From assembly GCA_900469615.1 (NCBI GenBank), contig UBYA01000007.1:124001-188000 (forward strand): a stretch of 64,000 bases of DNA, read 5' to 3'. Below, one piece after another: positions 60,051 to 64,000 of this stretch. Position 1 is the first letter of the stretch; each line of letters opens with the position of its first letter. Source of the stretch: Hyphomicrobiales bacterium. Lineage in GTDB: Bacteria > Pseudomonadota > Alphaproteobacteria > Rhizobiales > Rhizobiaceae. The position numbers and the translations under genes were made by a program. The notes under the pieces were generated by a model. It was not told where the DNA came from, ran no database searches, and saw only the letters and a program-made list of their open reading frames with translations.

Positions 60051-60312
60051 AATTGTCGCGCATGCGATAATTCTTCCTTTTAAAAATCATCTACATCCTT
60101 TTGAATTAAAACAGCTATTTAACTTTTTTCTGTTCTTAAGCTTTCCAAGCAGCTCACAAACGCGCGCCCGTCGGGCTCCGATTTCCGCTTTCAGTTCAGC
60201 GTCAGAATGATCTGGCAGAAGGATCGCCGTTTCCAGTCGGCAGGTCCGCCAGCGGAAGCCGTTGTTTTGATTTGGCCAATCCGCCTGAGCGGTCGGCCAG
60301 CGTGGAGCTCGC

Positions 60313-60909
60313 ATGCTGAAGATATCGCCGACGTTCGCCCATCGTCTTCGCAGTATCGGCCGTGGAGCGCTGATCGCTCTGGGCGCTCTCGCCGCAATCG
60401 CCGGCGGCTTCTACGCTCACATGCTCTGGACCACGAATTTTCATCCGGTCATCGCAGGTGAGCTTTATCGCTCGTCGCAGCCATCAGCCGCCACCATAGC
60501 AGCCTTCCAGAAGCAGTATGGCATCAAGACCATCATCAACCTGCGAGGCGACAATAGCGGCCGTCACTGGTACGACAAGGAAATCGCCGAGGCGAAGGAA
60601 CTCAACATCAATCACATCGATTTCCGCATGTCTTCCGGCCGCGAGCTCACCCAGGAACAGGCGGAACAGCTCGTCGAGATCATGCGGGATGCGCCGAAAC
60701 CGATCCTCATTCACTGCCAGGCGGGTGCGGACCGCACCGGACTTGCCTCCGCGCTTTACCTTGCAGCCATTGCCAAGGCGAACGAGACGACGGCTGAGAA
60801 CCAGATGTCGATCTATTACGGCCACTTGCCGCTGTCCTTCACCCGCGCCTATGCCATGGACAGGACGTTCGAGAAACTGGAACTCTGGCTTGGCTTCTCG
60901 GCCTCCTGA
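60313..60909 (+). CDS. Membrane-anchored dual-specificity/tyrosine phosphatase-like protein
   Basis: A 198-residue protein with an N-terminal membrane anchor (GALIALGALAAIAGGFYAHML) and a phosphatase domain containing IINLRGDN, an acidic loop, and the P-loop HCQAGADRTG (Cx5R, about residues 136-145). Proteins of this type act outside the cytoplasmic membrane on unknown substrates. GGAG lies 8 bp upstream of ATG 60313. It is probably the first chromosomal gene to the right of the mobile DNA. Confidence 0.88.
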   Translation: MLKISPTFAHRLRSIGRGALIALGALAAIAGGFYAHMLWTTNFHPVIAGELYRSSQPSAATIAAFQKQYGIKTIINLRGDNSGRHWYDKEIAEAKELNINHIDFRMSSGRELTQEQAEQLVEIMRDAPKPILIHCQAGADRTGLASALYLAAIAKANETTAENQMSIYYGHLPLSFTRAYAMDRTFEKLELWLGFSAS

Positions 60910-61017
60910 GCTGCGGGCCCTTCCCGTTAGATAATCTGTAACATTGAGCAGCTACCGGTTGACGGAGCATGTTGCATTGCGACATTGATTCCCTATTCAG
61001 TCATCCGAGGCTTCCCG

Positions 61018-62421
61018 ATGGACCAATTCGATCTCCTAGTCGTGGGTAGCGGCCCTGCCGGCCGCAGAGGCGCTATACAGGCTGCCAAACTCGGCAAGAA
61101 GGTACTCGTAATCGAGCAAGGCAAGCGTGTTGGCGGCGTCTCGGTCCACACCGGCACCATTCCCTCCAAGACGCTGCGCGAAACCGCGCTCAACCTTTCC
61201 GGCTGGCGCGAGCGCGGCTTCTATGGCCGCGCCTACCGCGTCAAGCAGGAGATCAGCGCAGAGGATTTGCGGCGTCGCCTGCTGATTACCCTGGACCACG
61301 AAGTCGAGGTGCTGGAACACCAGTTTGCGCGCAATCGCGTCCAGCATATCCGGGGCAAGGCGAGCTTCGTCGATCCGCAGACCATGCAGGTCGTCAAGGA
61401 CGATGGCGAAGTCGTCAACGTCAAGGCGGCGAGCATCCTTCTTGCCGTCGGCACCAAGCCGTTCCGCCCGGATTATATGCCCTTCGACAACAAGACGGTT
61501 CTCGACAGCGACGAACTGCTCGATATCGAGAATCTGCCGCGCTCCATGGTGGTCATCGGCGCCGGCGTCATCGGCATCGAATATGCGACCATCTTCAGCG
61601 CACTCGATACGCAGGTGACGCTGATCGATCCCAAATCCACGATGCTCGATTTCATCGACAAGGAAATCGTCGAGGATTTCATCTATCAGCTGCGGGACCG
61701 CAACATGAAGCTGCTGCTCGGCCAAAAGGCCGAGAAAGTGGAACGGCAGAACGGCAAGGTCGAACTGACGCTCGACAATGGCCGCCGCATCACCACCGAT
61801 ATGGTTCTCTTCGCCGCCGGCCGCATGGGTGCGACGGATACGCTCAATCTCCCCGCAGCCGGCCTTGAAGCCGACGCACGCGGCCGCCTGAGCGTCAATC
61901 CGGAGACCTTTGCCACCAAGGTCCCGCATATCTTTGCGGCAGGCGATGTCGTCGGCTTCCCCAGCCTTGCCTCCACCTCGATGGAACAGGGCCGCATCGC
62001 CGCCCGCGTCGCCGTCGGCGCGATTGCCAAGGAGCCGCCGAAATACTTCCCCTACGGCATCTATGCGGTGCCGGAGATTTCGACCTGCGGCCTTTCCGAA
62101 GAAGAGGTCAAGGAACGGCATATACCCTACGAATGTGGTATCGCCCGCTTCCGCGAGACCTCGCGCGGCCACATCATGGGCCTCGACACCGGCCTGCTGA
62201 AGATGATCTTCTCGCTGAAGACCCGCCGCCTCCTCGGCGTCCACATCGTCGGCGAAGGCGCCACCGAGCTCGTGCATATCGGCCAGGCCGTGCTCAATCT
62301 CAAGGGCACCGTCGAATATTTCGTCGAGAACACCTTCAACTATCCGACGCTCGCCGAAGCCTACAAGATCGCCGGTCTCGACGCTTGGAACCGCATGGGC
62401 GACATCAAGTCGGAGCTTTAG
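61018..62421 (+). CDS. sthA: Si-specific NAD(P)+ transhydrogenase (soluble)
   Basis: A 467-residue flavoprotein: FAD-binding GSGPAG at 10-15, TGTIPSKTLRE, the NAD(P)-binding VVIGAGVIGIEYA near 180-192, second FAD motif HIFAAGDVVGFPSLAS, and the dimerisation domain with VPEISTCGLSEEEV and the final NYPTLAEAYKIAGLDAWNR. It lacks the CxxxxC redox disulfide of dihydrolipoamide dehydrogenases, as expected for SthA, which moves hydride between NADH and NADPH. ATG 61018 gives MDQFDLLVVG with GAGG in front; the upstream in-frame start adds 11 poor residues. Confidence 0.93.
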   Translation: MDQFDLLVVGSGPAGRRGAIQAAKLGKKVLVIEQGKRVGGVSVHTGTIPSKTLRETALNLSGWRERGFYGRAYRVKQEISAEDLRRRLLITLDHEVEVLEHQFARNRVQHIRGKASFVDPQTMQVVKDDGEVVNVKAASILLAVGTKPFRPDYMPFDNKTVLDSDELLDIENLPRSMVVIGAGVIGIEYATIFSALDTQVTLIDPKSTMLDFIDKEIVEDFIYQLRDRNMKLLLGQKAEKVERQNGKVELTLDNGRRITTDMVLFAAGRMGATDTLNLPAAGLEADARGRLSVNPETFATKVPHIFAAGDVVGFPSLASTSMEQGRIAARVAVGAIAKEPPKYFPYGIYAVPEISTCGLSEEEVKERHIPYECGIARFRETSRGHIMGLDTGLLKMIFSLKTRRLLGVHIVGEGATELVHIGQAVLNLKGTVEYFVENTFNYPTLAEAYKIAGLDAWNRMGDIKSEL

Positions 62422-62641
62422 ATTCGGGCAATATTGACGATGCCGGCAGGGCTTACTACTCTGTCGGCATGATGAGCATTCTCAACATCGCTTCGGTCTT
62501 CTTCATAAGCCGCTGATCCGGCGGCGATCAGCCAATGAAGATGGGACCGCCTCAGCGGCTGCAAGGCCGCGCGTCGGTTCATGACGGAGCGGCCGTATCC
62601 CATATAGGGGCGAATACGGCGTCATGATTGAGAGAGATTTC

Positions 62642-63451
62642 ATGCCCTCCAAGAAACAGTACCCGGCTGCGCTTTCCAGCGCACAGCTGGACGAATTCAT
62701 CGAACGTGGTTTTGTGCGCATTGAGCATGCGTTTTCATCTGATCACGCGGTGCAGGCGCGCGCCATCATGTGGCGCGATCTTCCATGCAGCGAACACGAT
62801 CCCACAAGCTGGAGATTTCCGGTCGTCAGGCTGGCCGGTTATGGTGGAGAACCATTCCGTACCATCGCCAACATGCCTATTTTGCATAGCGCCTTCGACC
62901 AGCTGGTCGGGCGGAGGCGATGGCTGCCACGCGACGGTCTCGGGACCTTTCCCGTGCGCTTCCCACATCCAGACGATCCAGGCGATGCGGGGTGGCATGT
63001 CGACCTGAGCTTCCCCGGTGAAGACGGTGACCACAACGAGCAGAACGACTTCTCTGCATGGCGGGTAAACGTCACCTCACGAGGAAGAGCCCTGCTTACC
63101 TTGTTCCTCTTTTCCGATGTCGGCGAAAACGATGCGCCGACCCGCATTCGTGTCGGCTCTCACTTGGAGATGGCGCGCTATCTTGCACCCGCTGGCAACA
63201 GAGGCTGCTCACACATGATGTTGGAAGGGGTCGCCGCCGATTGTCCAGACGCTCTGGCAACGGGTGAGGCCGGCACGGTATACATCTGCCATCCCTTCCT
63301 CATCCATGCGGCACAGAAACATCGGGGCGTCTCCCCGCGCTTCATTGCCCAACCTTCGATCGGCCTTGCCGAACCCTATCAATTGGACAGACCGGACAAC
63401 GCTTATTGTCCCGTCGAAATCGCCATCCGGCGCGCGTTGGGCAAGGAGTGA
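62642..63451 (+). CDS. Phytanoyl-CoA dioxygenase-like Fe(II)/2-oxoglutarate enzyme
   Basis: A 269-residue protein with the HxD motif in GWHVDLSFP (iron ligands), a later histidine in YICHPFLIHAA, and an arginine in SPRFIAQPSI. This fits the PhyH superfamily of non-haem iron oxygenases. The substrate is unknown. GAGAGA stands in front of ATG 62642; another ATG lies six codons upstream (62624). The preceding 62422-62623 shows nothing convincing. Confidence 0.85.
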   Translation: MPSKKQYPAALSSAQLDEFIERGFVRIEHAFSSDHAVQARAIMWRDLPCSEHDPTSWRFPVVRLAGYGGEPFRTIANMPILHSAFDQLVGRRRWLPRDGLGTFPVRFPHPDDPGDAGWHVDLSFPGEDGDHNEQNDFSAWRVNVTSRGRALLTLFLFSDVGENDAPTRIRVGSHLEMARYLAPAGNRGCSHMMLEGVAADCPDALATGEAGTVYICHPFLIHAAQKHRGVSPRFIAQPSIGLAEPYQLDRPDNAYCPVEIAIRRALGKE

Positions 63452-63497
63452 TCGGCATCGAACGATGATATCTCGGTCGGTTCGAGCTGCCTGAAAC

Positions 63498-63527
63498 AAA
63501 AAAGCCCCGCCGCGAACGGCAGGGCTT
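63498..63527 (-). terminator. Rho-independent terminator of tig
   Basis: On the minus strand AAGCCCTGCCG, a 4-base loop and CGGCGGGGCTT form a hairpin followed by six T. It is 25 bp past the tig stop and lies between the convergent tig and dioxygenase genes. Confidence 0.9.
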
Positions 63528-63552
63528 CATTTCAGTCCGGAAGAAAAACCGA

Positions 63553-64000
63553 TTATTCGGCGCTGTCTTCAGCAGCCTTCTTCTTCGGAGCGGCCTTCTT
63601 CTTCGGAGCGGCGGCTTCTTCGCCTTCGGCAGCGGCTTCCGTTGCTTCGGCCTTGGCAGCCTTCTTCTTCGGAGCAGCCTTCTTGGCAGCCGGCTTGTCT
63701 TCTTCTTCGTCGTCGGCGAGCAGCGCTTCCTTGGAAACGGTCTTGTCCGTAACGTCGACTTCGGTCAGCAGGTGGTCGATGACCTTTTCTTCGAAGATCG
63801 GGGCGCGCAGGTTAGCGGAAGCGCCCGGCGTCTTGCGGAAGAATTCCAGGATTTCCTTTTCCTGGCCCGGGAACTGCTGGAGCTGAGCGTAGAGTGCACG
63901 CTGCAGTTCGTCTTCGCTGACTTCGACGCCGGCCTTTTCGCCGATTTCGGAGAGAACGAGACCGAGGCGAACGCGACGTTCGGCAAGCTTGCGGTATTCT
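63553..64000 (-). CDS. tig: Trigger factor, C-terminal part (5' end outside window)
   Basis: About 148 codons on the minus strand, open to the right edge, end at TAA 63553-63555. The translation [21 protein letters not shown], then [31 protein letters not shown] and [12 protein letters not shown] is the C-terminal chaperone domain of trigger factor. The tail is a run of Lys/Ala/Pro and Glu/Ala blocks (PKKKAA repeats) typical of rhizobial trigger factors. It binds nascent chains at the ribosome. This gene and its neighbours are chromosomal housekeeping genes. Confidence 0.95.
   Translation of the reverse strand, partial: EYRKLAERRVRLGLVLSEIGEKAGVEVSEDELQRALYAQLQQFPGQEKEILEFFRKTPGASANLRAPIFEEKVIDHLLTEVDVTDKTVSKEALLADDEEEDKPAAKKAAPKKKAAKAEATEAAAEGEEAAAPKKKAAPKKKAAEDSAE

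Noticed and set aside
61036..62277. Long minus-strand frame opposite sthA
   Set aside because: It has no recognisable domain and is fully covered by the transhydrogenase gene.
63560..63720. Repeats in the tig tail as a DNA repeat element
   Set aside because: They encode the Lys/Ala/Glu-rich C-terminal tail of trigger factor.
1..64000. CRISPR arrays
   Set aside because: No regularly spaced repeats of 25 or more bases with unique spacers are visible; the repeated segments found are two- or three-copy leaders and iterons.
1..64000. tRNA or rRNA genes, for example as attachment site near tig
   Set aside because: The gaps 60051-60312, 60910-61017, 62422-62623 and 63452-63552 show no tRNA cloverleaf or conserved T-loop sequence.

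Overview
The window reads as a large accessory region in a high-GC alphaproteobacterium, most likely a member of the Rhizobiaceae. The rightmost 3.7 kb looks like ordinary chromosome: a membrane-anchored phosphatase, an SthA-type transhydrogenase, a phytanoyl-CoA dioxygenase-like protein, and the 3' end of trigger factor with the Lys/Ala/Glu-rich tail common in rhizobia. Almost everything to the left belongs to mobile DNA. The genus is an inference; no rRNA or tRNA gene lies in the window.

Positions 1 to 38.5 kb are the body of an integrative and conjugative element (ICE) of the rhizobial Tra/Trb type. From left to right: an AbiE-like toxin-antitoxin pair cut by the window edge; ArdC antirestriction; a long ParB-like protein; small conserved proteins; a methyltransferase-like/Strawberry-notch helicase; a Toprim protein; a block of small ICE genes (DUF2493, two DUF736, XRE, a frameshifted DUF6499/DUF2285 regulator, an AlpA-like HTH); a plasmid-type replication and partition unit (RepA, ParA, RHH); TraF peptidase, a lytic transglycosylase, a DUF3363 relaxase and the coupling protein TraG/VirD4; then trbB-C-D-E-J-K-L-F-G-I and DUF2274. 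A hipBA module is inserted antisense between the copG-like gene and trbB. The ICE integrase and its left end are outside the window. I see a candidate oriV inside the 3' part of repA and a candidate oriT in front of the relaxase.

Positions 39.6 to 54.8 kb hold a defence island of six genes around one divergent regulatory region. On the minus strand: a WYL regulator, an SNF2-type helicase with a C-terminal DUF3883, a protein with a PD-(D/E)XK signature that I do not recognise, a DUF1156 adenine methyltransferase, and a DUF499 AAA+ ATPase with an N-terminal HEPN domain carrying an intact R-X4-H motif. On the plus strand: a second large SF2 helicase with a nuclease-like C-terminus. A perfect 9-bp inverted repeat spans both divergent promoters and is the likely WYL operator. 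The architecture suggests a multi-subunit restriction-modification-like antiphage system without the DISARM hallmark genes. This is my best candidate for the undescribed system.

Positions 55 to 59.7 kb carry an HTH protein, two different ParB-like proteins and a large serine recombinase in one tightly overlapping operon, and a divergent two-domain HTH protein. This looks like a second integrative module that may have brought in the defence island. A 54-codon radC remnant lies between it and the chromosomal genes.
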